Source of the DNA: Miltoncostaea sp050250915 | GTDB lineage: Bacteria > Actinomycetota > Thermoleophilia > Miltoncostaeales > Miltoncostaeaceae | NCBI GenBank assembly: GCA_050250915.1 | Contig: JBFWNT010000001.1 | Span: forward strand, 124,001-188,000 | Direction of reading: 5' to 3' | DNA length: 64,000 bases | In this document: in pieces, positions 51,945 through 60,147 of the stretch | Layout of the letters: each line of letters opens with the position of its first letter | Numbering within the stretch: position 1 is the first letter of the stretch | Program-made: the position numbers and the translations under genes | Notes under the pieces: generated by a model | Told to the model about the DNA's origin: nothing | Database searches by the model: none | What the model saw: the letters and a program-made list of their open reading frames with translations, nothing else

Positions 51945-52826
51945 TCACGCTGCGCTGAGGAAGCGTTGGAATCGTTGGTCGAGGCGCTCGTGGTCGGGCC
52001 GATCGCGTCGCTTCGCGGGTGGCTCGATCGCGCGGCCATGCATCTCTTGGAGCCCGTGCAGCAGCATGGGGCCGTCGACCTCGTCCAACAGCCGCTGATT
52101 TATGCGCACTTCGCCGTCGCCCGTAATCCCCAGAAGATCACGGTCGTACGCCGCGTGGTGGATCTTGCAGAGGCTCAGGCCGTTTGGAACTACGGGGTCT
52201 CCCTGATCGTGCCGATCGCCAATGATGTGCGCGGCATCCAGTAGTTCTCGGTGGCGCAGTCGGCAGATCGTGCACTGGCCGTCGTAGGCGCGGAGGACCT
52301 TTACGCGAAACTCCGGCTGGTGCAGTCGTCGCCAGGCAACCTGTTCCGCGTAGCGTCGCTCTGGAGGCTCAGGCTTCTCGGGGTTCGCGATGAATCGGAG
52401 GCTCTCGTCCAGCGCGATGACGAACTCGCGTCGTGCAAGGTCGTCCGCTATGACGTAAACGGGGAAGACCGGCATATAAAGCCCTGTGTCGATCTTCCGG
52501 AGCAGAATCAACGGCAGCCGGAGGATCATCGCCTGTCGCAACTTGCGGTTGTCGCCATCCGTGGAGCCGGCGCGGTAGGCATACCGCAAGAGGCCGTTCT
52601 CCTCTCGGTCGGAGTACGGCCCGGTCGGGCTGCTCACGATCGAGAGCGTTGCCGCCAGGTGCTTTGGGTTCCAGATCCCCCGTGACGCGTCGATCAGCCG
52701 AAGGCGTAGATTGGCGTCCACGAGGAAGGGGGTCAGTTCGTCGCGCGTGATCGTGCCTCCGCTCGACGCGAGGTGATCGCGGAGACCTTCCATGATCCGC
52801 TCCCGGAGGCCCAGTTCCTCATCCAT
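51945..52826 (-). CDS. HNH endonuclease (restriction-type)
   Basis: A 293-residue soluble nuclease. The N-terminal ~175 residues are a DNA-recognition-like region (REENGLLRYAYRAG). The C-terminal HNH domain has CTICRLRHRELLDAAHIIGD (first Cys pair and the catalytic His), then PNGLSLCKIHHAAYDRDLLG. This resembles modification-dependent or stand-alone restriction HNH enzymes. Codon use and GC are lower than in the flanks, and a type I methylase remnant lies next to it, so the locus is probably acquired. No intact methylase is present. Confidence 0.85.
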   Translation of the reverse strand: MDEELGLRERIMEGLRDHLASSGGTITRDELTPFLVDANLRLRLIDASRGIWNPKHLAATLSIVSSPTGPYSDREENGLLRYAYRAGSTDGDNRKLRQAMILRLPLILLRKIDTGLYMPVFPVYVIADDLARREFVIALDESLRFIANPEKPEPPERRYAEQVAWRRLHQPEFRVKVLRAYDGQCTICRLRHRELLDAAHIIGDRHDQGDPVVPNGLSLCKIHHAAYDRDLLGITGDGEVRINQRLLDEVDGPMLLHGLQEMHGRAIEPPAKRRDRPDHERLDQRFQRFLSAA

Positions 52827-52908
52827 GCCGAGAGCTCACCAGGTTCCGGCCCTGGCAGCAACGTGGCTTCGGTTCGTCTGGATCCGCTCTGCGCGGCCTC
52901 GGGGGGGG

Positions 52909-53145
52909 GTCGCCGACCTCCTGCGCGGGGACTACAAGCAATCGGAGTACGGCAAGGTGATCCTGCCGCTCACGGTTATTCGTGCATTCAGTACGTGTCG
53001 AAAAGCTCGCTGTCGACCGCAGTCGCCCATCTCAACAGGTCATGCCTGCTCTACAAGTTGGTCGCGAACTTCGCGGAGATCAATCTCTATCTCGACGTCG
53101 TGTCGAACCATGGGATGGCTTACCTCTCCCAGGAGCTGACGGTTG
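52909..53145 (+). pseudogene. hsdM fragment (type I restriction methylase N-terminus, frameshifted)
   Basis: One frame reads VADLLRGDYKQSEYGKVILP followed by LTVIRAF, the hallmark start of HsdM. About 70 bp later a different frame resumes with LLYKLVANFAEINLYLDVVS and NHGMAYLSQEL, another conserved HsdM N-terminal segment. The roughly 60 residues normally between them are missing and the frame is shifted. The rest of the gene (SAM-binding core) is absent. A run of nine G directly precedes the first block. Together with 52827-53199 being otherwise empty, this is a decayed remnant. Confidence 0.8.
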
Positions 53146-53199
53146 CTCCCGAGATGGATCGGCGAGTCCATCCACCGGGTCTCAGCGACCTCGAGGTTT

Positions 53200-53625
53200 C
53201 TAGCTGGGGCTGACGACCGCGATGGCATGTCGGCGGGCCGCGTCCGCCAGCCGGTTGTCGTACGTGATGAGCCCTTCGAGGTCGTCGCCGAGCCCAAGCG
53301 CCACCGCGAGATGGAGGGCGTCGAGCGTTCGCATCAGGGGCGGGTCGAGGAGGGCTGCATCGCGAAAGATGTGGCGCGGGATCGGAACGAGGTCGATGGC
53401 GTCCACCACGGCCTGAGCCTGAAGGACGAGCGCGTCACCGGAGGGTCCGTCCTCGTCAATGGCCAGACGCCGCGTCGCCCTGAGAAGCTCGGTGCGCAGG
53501 AGGTCTGAGGCCACCAACTCGTCGGCGCGCGCCGCCACCCACTCCCGGAGCGCGGCCGAGTGCTCCTCGTCGGTGACGAGCTTCGCCGCCGCGGACGTGT
53601 CGATGTACCAAGCCGCGACTAGAAC
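53200..53625 (-). CDS. PIN-domain toxin (VapC family)
   Basis: About 141 residues. The PIN fold is clear: YIDTSAAAKLVTDEEHSAAL (first Asp), ELLRATRR (Glu), LDALHLAVAL (Asp) and LITYDNRLADAARRHAI (last Asp). VapC toxins are Mg-dependent RNases. The first ATG/GTG/TTG in frame (53538) would cut off the catalytic YIDTSA stretch, so initiation must be further up. Only GTT (53625) or CTA precede it, overlapping the antitoxin stop TAG. Coupled, non-standard initiation is likely, unless a base is wrong. It is paired with the Phd-like gene just upstream. Confidence 0.8.
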   Translation of the reverse strand, partial: VLVAAWYIDTSAAAKLVTDEEHSAALREWVAARADELVASDLLRTELLRATRRLAIDEDGPSGDALVLQAQAVVDAIDLVPIPRHIFRDAALLDPPLMRTLDALHLAVALGLGDDLEGLITYDNRLADAARRHAIAVVSPS

Positions 53626-53885
53626 CGCTCGTCGTCGCGTCCCCGCAGGACGGCGTCGCTGAGCGCCCTCTGCGCCGGCAGAGGTGGGGGCAATTCGGTC
53701 GCGCTGTGGCGGCGCTTTCGGACAAGACCGGCGCGCTCCAGATCACGGAGCGCACCCCCGCCGAGCGGCAGCAGCTGGGCTACCGGCTCGCCGCGGTCGG
53801 TGATGATCACCGTCTCGCCCGACGCGGCCTCCGCAACCACTGCGGACGCGTTCTGCTTTAACGCTCTCACCCCGACGGTCTTCAT
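53619..53885 (-). CDS. Phd/YefM-family antitoxin
   Basis: 88 residues. The N-terminus MKTVGVRALKQNASAVVAEA and VIITDRGEPVAQLLPL are the typical Phd DNA-binding fold. The C-terminal part (LERAGLVRKRRHSATELPPP) would wrap the toxin. A longer GTG start exists, but TACGGT lies exactly 7 nt before the ATG at 53885 and overlaps that GTG, so the shorter form is right. It neutralises the PIN toxin encoded after it and should repress the shared promoter. Confidence 0.85.
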   Translation of the reverse strand: MKTVGVRALKQNASAVVAEAASGETVIITDRGEPVAQLLPLGGGALRDLERAGLVRKRRHSATELPPPLPAQRALSDAVLRGRDDERF

Positions 53886-53892
53886 GTGCTTC

Positions 53893-53898
53893 ACCGTA
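53893..53898 (-). promoter_or_regulatory. -10 element of the toxin-antitoxin operon (leaderless)
   Basis: TACGGT on the minus strand, then exactly 7 nt, then ATG at 53885. Confidence 0.6.
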
Positions 53899-53913
53899 GC
53901 ACATCGCGCGTTC

Positions 53914-55689
53914 TTAGCCGATCGCCGCGCCCTCTCCTGTCTGGACCCGCCACAGGGCGGCGTAGAGCCCGGCGGCCCCGATCAACTCCTCGTGGGTTCC
54001 CGCCTCCCGGACCTTCCCCCGCTCCAGTACGTGGATCCGATCGGCATGACGGATGGTGCTGAGACGGTGGGCGATGACCAGGGTGGTCCGGTTGCGGGAG
54101 ACGGTTTCGAGGGACCGCTGGATCGCGGCCTCGGTCTCGTTGTCCACGGAGCTCGTCGCCTCGTCCAGGACCAGGACCGCCGGGTTCCGGACGATCGCCC
54201 TCGCGATCGAGAGCCGCTGCCGCTGACCTCCTGAAAGCTTCTGCCCACGCTCTCCCACGACGGTGTCATAGCCGTGGGGGAGGGCAGTGATGAAGTCGTG
54301 CGCCTCCGCGAGCCTCGCGGCCTCCTCGATCGCCTCGTCCGGAGCGTTCGGATCTCCGTAGGCGATGTTCTCGCGGACGGATCCGTCGAAGAGGAAGACG
54401 TCCTGGCTCACGAGGCCGATGTGGCCCCGGAGCTCCTTGAAGGTCACGTCCCGGACGTCGACCCCGTCGATCGTGACCCTTCCGCCGCGGGGTTCGTAGA
54501 GCCGCAGCAGCAGCTTCACGATCGTGCTCTTGCCGGCTCCGGTGAGGCCGACGACGGCGTGGGTCTCGCCGGCGGGGATGTCGATGTCCAGCCCCCGGAG
54601 GACGTCCGGGCCCTCCGCGTAGGCGAAGTGGACGTCCTCGAAGCGGACCGCGCCGCGGACCGGCTTCGGCAGGGCGCCCGAGCCCTCCACGATCGTGGGC
54701 GTGATCGCGAGGAGGTCCAGGATCCGGCGCGTGCTGGCCATCGCCCGCTGGTACAGGTCGAAGGTCTCGCCGAGGCGGGTGAGTGGCCACAGCAGCCGCT
54801 GCGTCATGAAGACGAGGACCGAGAAGTAGCCGATGTTCAGGCTGCCGTTGATGACCATGTTGCCGCCGACGAGGAGGGTCATCGTGAAGCCGCAGAGGAT
54901 CGCGATCCGGATCAATGGGACGAACGCGCTGCTCAATTGGATCGCCTTGCCGTTCAGCACGCGGTAGGCGTCGGACTCGCCTTCGACGCGGGCGATCTCG
55001 CGGTCCTCGGCCGTGAAGGCCTTGATCGTCGCGATGCCGCCGAGGTTGTTGGCGAGGGTGCCGTTCAGCACGCCCACCTGGTTCCGCACGGCGCGGTACT
55101 TCGGCTCCAGCCGGCGCTGGTAGAGGAAGCTGCCGTAGACGATCACCGGGATCGGCAGGAACGCGACGAGGGTCAGCAGCGGGCTCGCGAACAGGAACAC
55201 GATCCCGACCACGATCACGTTGACGACGGTCAGGATGATCGCTGAGGCGCCGGTGTCGAGGAACCGCTCCAGCTGGTTCACGTCGTCGTTGAGGACGGAC
55301 ATGAGGCCGCCGGTGGACTGGTCCTCGAAGTACCCCAGCTCCAGCTGCTGCACGTGGGCGTACGTCTCCATCCGCGCCTCGTGCTCCACCGTCTGGGCGA
55401 GGTTGCGCCACAGGAGCATGTAGCCCCACTCGCTCGCCGACTCGCAGATCCACACGACCGCGTTGACCACGGCGAGCGCGACCAGCTGACCCCAGACGCT
55501 GTCGATCCCGGTCAGGTCGGCGACGAACGAGTCGTTGCCGTTCACCACGACGTCGATCGCGACGCCGATCAGGATCTCCGGGAAGACGTCGAAGACCTTG
55601 TTCAGGACCGTGAGCACGGTGGCCCACACCACGCGTGCCCGGTGGCGCGCGGTGTACTCCCACAGGCGCGCCAGGGGTCGGTCCGTCAC
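53914..55689 (-). CDS. ABC exporter half-transporter (MsbA/MdlB type)
   Basis: A 591-residue fusion of a six-helix membrane domain (about 15-310) and an ATPase domain. Motifs are Walker A GLTGAGKSTIVKLLL, Q-loop IGLVSQDVFLFDGS, signature LSGGQRQRLSIARA, Walker B VLVLDEATSSVD and switch VIAHRLST. It should work as a homodimer exporting lipid, peptide or drug. DVFPEILIGVAIDVVV in TM1-2 is typical of an uncharacterised actinobacterial and bacteroidal group. The GTG at 55689 is used. No operon partners. Confidence 0.9.
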   Translation of the reverse strand: MTDRPLARLWEYTARHRARVVWATVLTVLNKVFDVFPEILIGVAIDVVVNGNDSFVADLTGIDSVWGQLVALAVVNAVVWICESASEWGYMLLWRNLAQTVEHEARMETYAHVQQLELGYFEDQSTGGLMSVLNDDVNQLERFLDTGASAIILTVVNVIVVGIVFLFASPLLTLVAFLPIPVIVYGSFLYQRRLEPKYRAVRNQVGVLNGTLANNLGGIATIKAFTAEDREIARVEGESDAYRVLNGKAIQLSSAFVPLIRIAILCGFTMTLLVGGNMVINGSLNIGYFSVLVFMTQRLLWPLTRLGETFDLYQRAMASTRRILDLLAITPTIVEGSGALPKPVRGAVRFEDVHFAYAEGPDVLRGLDIDIPAGETHAVVGLTGAGKSTIVKLLLRLYEPRGGRVTIDGVDVRDVTFKELRGHIGLVSQDVFLFDGSVRENIAYGDPNAPDEAIEEAARLAEAHDFITALPHGYDTVVGERGQKLSGGQRQRLSIARAIVRNPAVLVLDEATSSVDNETEAAIQRSLETVSRNRTTLVIAHRLSTIRHADRIHVLERGKVREAGTHEELIGAAGLYAALWRVQTGEGAAIG

Positions 55690-55782
55690 CCCGGCAGCGT
55701 GCCACAGACCCGTGACCGTCCGCCGCGCCCTTGCGGCAAAACCCGGACGCGGCGATCAGGCGCGGATGGGAGAACCCGTCCC

Positions 55783-56319
55783 GTGAATCCGACCGCGCTC
55801 GTCATCCTCATCGCCTACAGCGCCGTCGTGGTGATCGCCGGGATCGCCATCCTCGTCGTCTGGCACTCCACCCACTCGTTCGAGAACCCCCGAAAGGACC
55901 GGACGAACACGTCCCGCCTGGCGGAGGGCGAGAAGGGGTGGTTCATCTTCGCGGTGGTCGCCCTCGCGGTGCTGCTGCTCGCCACCCTCGCGTTCATCCC
56001 CTACGGCGACAACGCCAAGGCGGCCGGCCAGCAGGAGGTCTCCGCGCAGGCGCAGCAGTTCGCCTGGGTCGTCACGCCCAACACGATCACCGCCGGCCGG
56101 CCCGTCCGGTTCGCCGTCACCAGCAAGGACGTGAGCCACGGCTTCGCCGTCTACAACAGCGACAACGTCATGCTGTTCCAGATCCAGGCCGTCCCCGGCA
56201 CGACCAGCCACATCGTCTACACGTTCAAGGTCCCGGGGAGGTACCAGGTGGTCTGCCTCGAGTTCTGCGGCGTCGGCCACCACGACATGATCGGCTCCTT
56301 CCAGGTGGCCGCGAAGTGA
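55783..56319 (+). CDS. ctaC: Cytochrome c oxidase subunit II (B/ba3 type)
   Basis: A 178-residue subunit. Two helices (TALVILIAYSAVVVIAGIAI and FIFAVVALAVLLLATLAFI) precede a cupredoxin domain. The CuA ligands are the His in TSKDVSHGFAVY and VCLEFCGVGHHDMIGSF (Cys, Glu, Cys, His, Met). It takes electrons from cytochrome c and passes them to the heme a/a3-type centre of subunit I. It is short, as in ba3 enzymes. The GTG at 55783 follows GGATGGGAGA. Its TGA overlaps the subunit I start by 4 nt. Confidence 0.9.
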   Translation: MNPTALVILIAYSAVVVIAGIAILVVWHSTHSFENPRKDRTNTSRLAEGEKGWFIFAVVALAVLLLATLAFIPYGDNAKAAGQQEVSAQAQQFAWVVTPNTITAGRPVRFAVTSKDVSHGFAVYNSDNVMLFQIQAVPGTTSHIVYTFKVPGRYQVVCLEFCGVGHHDMIGSFQVAAK

Positions 56320-58274
56320 GCGTCGCCGCCGCGCAGGAGTACACCCCCGTCACCGGGGACGCGCGCGCCACCGCGCGCTCGCTCACCCTCTGGTACGTCC
56401 TCGCGTCCACCGCGATCTTCCTGGTCGCCGGCCTCTTGGGCGCCGCGCTGCGCCAGAGCCAGGCCGACATCGTGCGCCTGGACGACAACGTCTTCTACGC
56501 GGTGATGACCGCCCACGGCCTCGGCGCCTTCGTCGGCTGGGCGGCCTTCGCCGTGATGGGCTTCGCGTGGTGGGTGCTGGCCGAGGTGGGCTTCCCCATC
56601 GGCACCTGGGCCCACCGCATCGCGCGGCTCGCGTTCTGGTCGATGATCATCGGCGTCGCCGGCGTGGTGGTGACCACACTGTTCTTCGGCTTCGCCGGCT
56701 CGTGGGTGTTCCTCTACCCGCTGCCGTTCCACTCGGCGGGCCAGTGGGGCGACGTCGTGACCGCCGCGTTCAGCGCCTCGGTGCTGATGGCTGGCGTCTC
56801 GATCATCGCCTGGTGCGTCGCCATCCTGATGGTCGTCACCGGCCCCGGCCTGGGCTCCGAGAAGGGCCTCTGGAACCGGATGGGCGCCGCGATGGGCCTC
56901 GGCATCCTGTGGCCGCGCAAGTTCGCGACCGCGAAGCCCGTGCCCTACCCGGTGATCCCGCTCACGGTCATCGCCATCGACATGATCATCGCCACCGTGC
57001 CGCTGGCGGCCCTGCTGGTGGAGATGATCTTCCAGACGTTCACGTCGGTGTCGGTGAACCCGCAGCTGGCGAAGAACGTGCTGTGGTGGTTCGGCCACCC
57101 GGTCGTGTACCTGCTGCTGTTCCCGGCGGTCGCGATCTACTACCTACTGGTGCCGCGGTTCGCGCAGCGCCCGCTCGTGGCGGGGAACATCATCGCCGTC
57201 GGCTGGACCATCGCCGTGATCGCGAACGTGACGGTGTGGGCCCACCACCTGTACATGGACTACCCCAACGGGATCCAGGCCGCGATCAACACCGGCATGG
57301 AGCCCCTCACGTTCGCGCTCACGATCGTCTCGGCGCTGAGCCTCTACAGCCTCTTCATGACGATCTTCCGCTCCCGCTGGGAGTGGACGGCCTCCAGCAC
57401 CGCCCTGTTCCTGGGGCTGGTGAGCTGGCTGCTGGCCGGCCTGTCGGGCGTGGTGAACGCCACCATCGCGTGGGACTCGTTCGTCCACAACACGCTCTGG
57501 GTGGTCGGCCACTTCCACCACATGGCGCTGCTCAACATCGGCATCGTCATCTTCGGGGCGATCTACGCCTTCCTGCCCGCCCTGGTCGACAAGCCCCTCT
57601 ACAGCGACCGGATCGGCATCTGGCACGTGTGGATCACGTTCGTGTCGGCCACCCTGATCTCGGTGCTCTGGATCGCCCAGGGCCTGCAGGGCGCGCCCCG
57701 CCGCTTCTCGGTGCTGCCCGGGCAGTACGACCAGCTGACCGACGCGTCGATCCCCCTGGTGGTCGTGCTGGGCCTGGCGCAGCTGCTGCTGGTGTGGAAC
57801 GTGGTGCAGACCCTGCGCGGCAAGCAGAGCTACCGCACCCAGCGCGTCGCGCTGGGCGTGCAGAAGCCGAAGGTCACCAGCCCCGCGCTCCAGGGTTTCG
57901 TCATGGTCCTCACGCTCCTGGCTCTCGGCGGACTCGCCGCCGCCGGCTGGGCCATCGGCTCGCGCAACCAGGAGGCCAACGCCGCGTTCCTGCCCGCGGT
58001 CGAGCAGCCGGCGCCCGGCGCCAGCCCGCAGATGGCCGCCGGCCAGCAGGTGTTCGTCGACAACGGCTGCGGCAGCTGCCACTCGCTGTCGGCCGCCGGG
58101 GCGACCGGCACCGTGGGGCCGAACCTGGACCAGGCGAAGCCGAGCGAGGCGCTGGTGGTCGACCGGGTCACCAACGGCCTGGGCGGGATGCCGTCGTTCA
58201 GCGCCCAGCTCACCCCCGAGCAGATCCAGGCGGTCGCCGTCTACGTCTCGCAGTCGGCGGGCGCCGCGCCGTGA
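56316..58274 (+). CDS. ctaD: Cytochrome c oxidase subunit I fused to cytochrome c (B/ba3 type)
   Basis: A 652-residue subunit. The heme-copper core (about 12-13 helices) shows YAVMTAHGLGAFVGW (heme a His), LWWFGHPVVYLLLFP (CuB His; the A-type HPEVY Glu is Val, a B-family mark), VWAHHLYMDYPN and VVGHFHHMALLNIG. The last ~85 residues form a cytochrome c domain with NGCGSCHSLSAAG and a distal Met in GGMPSF. It reduces oxygen to water with proton pumping. The covalent cytochrome c replaces a separate donor. Coupled to subunit II before and ctaG after. Confidence 0.93.
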   Translation: MSVAAAQEYTPVTGDARATARSLTLWYVLASTAIFLVAGLLGAALRQSQADIVRLDDNVFYAVMTAHGLGAFVGWAAFAVMGFAWWVLAEVGFPIGTWAHRIARLAFWSMIIGVAGVVVTTLFFGFAGSWVFLYPLPFHSAGQWGDVVTAAFSASVLMAGVSIIAWCVAILMVVTGPGLGSEKGLWNRMGAAMGLGILWPRKFATAKPVPYPVIPLTVIAIDMIIATVPLAALLVEMIFQTFTSVSVNPQLAKNVLWWFGHPVVYLLLFPAVAIYYLLVPRFAQRPLVAGNIIAVGWTIAVIANVTVWAHHLYMDYPNGIQAAINTGMEPLTFALTIVSALSLYSLFMTIFRSRWEWTASSTALFLGLVSWLLAGLSGVVNATIAWDSFVHNTLWVVGHFHHMALLNIGIVIFGAIYAFLPALVDKPLYSDRIGIWHVWITFVSATLISVLWIAQGLQGAPRRFSVLPGQYDQLTDASIPLVVVLGLAQLLLVWNVVQTLRGKQSYRTQRVALGVQKPKVTSPALQGFVMVLTLLALGGLAAAGWAIGSRNQEANAAFLPAVEQPAPGASPQMAAGQQVFVDNGCGSCHSLSAAGATGTVGPNLDQAKPSEALVVDRVTNGLGGMPSFSAQLTPEQIQAVAVYVSQSAGAAP

Positions 58275-59080
58275 CCGCGGGGAGCGGCCACTGGGCGATG
58301 TGGCCCGAGCAGCCGCTGCTCGTCCCGCTGATCCTGGCGGTGCCGCTCACCTTCTACCTCGCGGGCTGGTGGCGTGCGTTCCGAGGCGGCAGGCCGGAGC
58401 CGGCGCGCCTGGTCGCCTTCCTCGCGGGCATCAACGTGCTGATGCTGGCGCTCGGGTCGCCGCTGCACCACGTGGCGTCGCACTACCTGTTCTCCGCCCA
58501 CATGGTCCAGCACGTGATGGTCGGCGACATCGCGCCGCTGCTGCTGGTGCTGGGGGTGTCGGGGCCGCTCACGGCGATGGTGCCGGGGTGGCTGCTGCGC
58601 CTCGCCGGGCCGCGCTGGCTGGCGTTCGTGGTGTGGACGGCGGTCACGGCCGGCTGGTACGCGCCGGCCATCTTCGAGCGGGCGCTCGCCACGCCGTGGC
58701 TGCACGTCCTGATGCAGGCGTCGATCCTGTTCGGCGGCCTGATGGCGTGGGCGCACATCGTGGGCATCGCGCCGCGCCGGGCGAGCCCGGCTGCCCGGGC
58801 GGCGTTCGCGTTCGGCCTGATGGCGGCGGGGATGGTGGTGTCGGAGTGGCTGTTTCTGTCGGGGCCCCTCTACGACGTCTACGTCAACCAGCCGGACCGG
58901 CTCATGGGCCTCTCCCCGACCGCCGACCAGACCAAGGCGGCGCTGATCATGGGGTCGGAGGGGATGATCACCATGATCACCGCCGCCGCCCTGCTGATGT
59001 GGGCCCACGTGGACCGTGCCGTGGAGCAGGCCGACGTGACATCATCACCGCCGTGCGCACCACCCGGCTCCTCGCGCTGA
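58271..59080 (+). CDS. ctaG: Cytochrome c oxidase assembly protein (CtaG/caa3 type)
   Basis: A 269-residue membrane protein of about seven helices. Conserved stretches include SPLHHVASHYLFSAHMVQHV (His-rich, copper handling), MVGDIAPLLLVLGVSG, ATPWLHVLMQASILFGGLMA and LYDVYVNQPDRLMGLSPTAD. The caa3_CtaG family is needed for assembly of the copper centre of oxidases. GTG at 58271 overlaps the subunit I stop by 4 nt. It ends inside the next gene (28-bp overlap). Confidence 0.9.
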   Translation: MTAGSGHWAMWPEQPLLVPLILAVPLTFYLAGWWRAFRGGRPEPARLVAFLAGINVLMLALGSPLHHVASHYLFSAHMVQHVMVGDIAPLLLVLGVSGPLTAMVPGWLLRLAGPRWLAFVVWTAVTAGWYAPAIFERALATPWLHVLMQASILFGGLMAWAHIVGIAPRRASPAARAAFAFGLMAAGMVVSEWLFLSGPLYDVYVNQPDRLMGLSPTADQTKAALIMGSEGMITMITAAALLMWAHVDRAVEQADVTSSPPCAPPGSSR

Positions 59081-59499
59081 CCCTGCTGGCCGCCACGGCG
59101 GCCGCCCTCCCGGCCGCGCCGGCCGTCGCGCAGGGCCAGAGCGCGAACGAGCTGAAGCGGTTCATCACCCCCACCCGCAACATCGGGTGCTTCGGCGACG
59201 GCACCGGCGTGCGTTGCGACATCCGGGTCACGTCCGCCACGCCGCCCAAGAAGCCGGCCAACTGCCGCCTCGACTGGGGCTCGGCGTTCGAGGTGAACCG
59301 CACCGGCAAGGGCCACGGACTCTGCGTCGGCGACACCGCCCTGCCCGCGCCGAACGAGAAGGCGCCGGTGCTGAAGTACGGCCACACCATCCGCCTCGGC
59401 CACGGCCTGAAGTGCACCTCGCGGCGCACCGGCCTCACGTGCCGCAACGCCGACGACCACGGGTTCACGCTCTCCAAGACGGTGATCCGCCTCTTCTAG
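59053..59499 (+). CDS. Small secreted cysteine-containing protein
   Basis: A 148-residue exported protein with the signal LLALTLLAATAAALPAAPAV and an A-Q-G cleavage region. The mature ~120 residues have six cysteines in three probable pairs (RNIGCFGDGTGVRCDIR, NCRLDWGSAFEV, HGLCVGD, LKCTSRRTGLTCRN) and a C-terminal GFTLSKTVIRLF. This pattern recurs in actinobacterial secreted proteins whose function is unknown. The GTG at 59053 overlaps ctaG by 28 bp, so it may be the last gene of the oxidase operon. Confidence 0.65.
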   Translation: MRTTRLLALTLLAATAAALPAAPAVAQGQSANELKRFITPTRNIGCFGDGTGVRCDIRVTSATPPKKPANCRLDWGSAFEVNRTGKGHGLCVGDTALPAPNEKAPVLKYGHTIRLGHGLKCTSRRTGLTCRNADDHGFTLSKTVIRLF

Positions 59500-59505
59500 G
59501 TTCTC

Positions 59506-60147
59506 CTAGAGGTGACCCAGGTTCCCGAGGATGCGAGTCACGGGGACCGCGAGCAGGTCGGCGTCCTCGAACGTCACGCTCCCCGCCGGCACCCCCGCGG
59601 CCGCGCACGCGATCTGCTCGGTCAACGACGGGAACGGGGCGAAGCTGAACGCGTCCATGAGCGACACCGTCCGCGTGTCCGGCCCCCCCGCCGGGCCGAG
59701 CTTCACCACCGCGGTGTCGAAGTTGTTGCCCACGATCCAGATCTTCAGGTTGCAGGTGACGGTCGCGGGCTGCGCCGCCGTGTTCCTGACCACCAGCCCG
59801 CCGCGGAGGAAGTAGGGACCCCCGCCGGGGGCGGACACCGACACCACCACCGAGGGTGCGGTCCCCAGCGACCCGCTCGGCTCGAAGCCGGGGATGAACG
59901 GCACGCCGGCGATCACCGCGCCGCGCGGCCCCGGGTCGCCCGCCGGCCCCTTCAGGCCCGCGGGGCCGGGCGGTCCCTTGGGGCCGCGCTTCGCGCGCTG
60001 GGCGGTGACTTTGGCGACGCGCTTCTCGAGCGCCGTGAGCCGCTTGCCCAGCTCGCGGACCTGGGTCGGCAGCGGCGCGGCCGCCTGGGCCGGGGCCACC
60101 GCGGCCAGCAGCGCGGCCGCCGCGGCGATGGCGAGGGCCCGCCTCAT
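59506..60147 (-). CDS. Secreted collagen-like protein, first copy
   Basis: A 213-residue exported protein. After the signal and a coiled-coil-like helix (VRELGKRLTALEKRVAKVT) there is a short collagen repeat RGPKGPPGPAGLKGPAGDPG, about eight G-x-y triplets. The ~140-residue beta-rich C-terminal domain (VVVSVSAPGGGPYFLRGGLV and VTFEDADLLAVPV) resembles a globular trimeric head. Coiled coil, collagen stalk and head predict a trimeric fibre tip. The ATG overlaps the stop of its paralogue by 4 nt (ATGA). No anchor is visible. Confidence 0.75.
   Translation of the reverse strand: MRRALAIAAAAALLAAVAPAQAAAPLPTQVRELGKRLTALEKRVAKVTAQRAKRGPKGPPGPAGLKGPAGDPGPRGAVIAGVPFIPGFEPSGSLGTAPSVVVSVSAPGGGPYFLRGGLVVRNTAAQPATVTCNLKIWIVGNNFDTAVVKLGPAGGPDTRTVSLMDAFSFAPFPSLTEQIACAAAGVPAGSVTFEDADLLAVPVTRILGNLGHL

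Noticed and set aside
52251..52685. Plus-strand open frame opposite the HNH gene
   Set aside because: No motif or start signal. The minus strand encodes the HNH domain.
52901..52909. Run of nine G as a phase-variation tract
   Set aside because: It sits in a decayed fragment with other lesions, so slippage would not restore a gene. It may even be a sequencing artefact.
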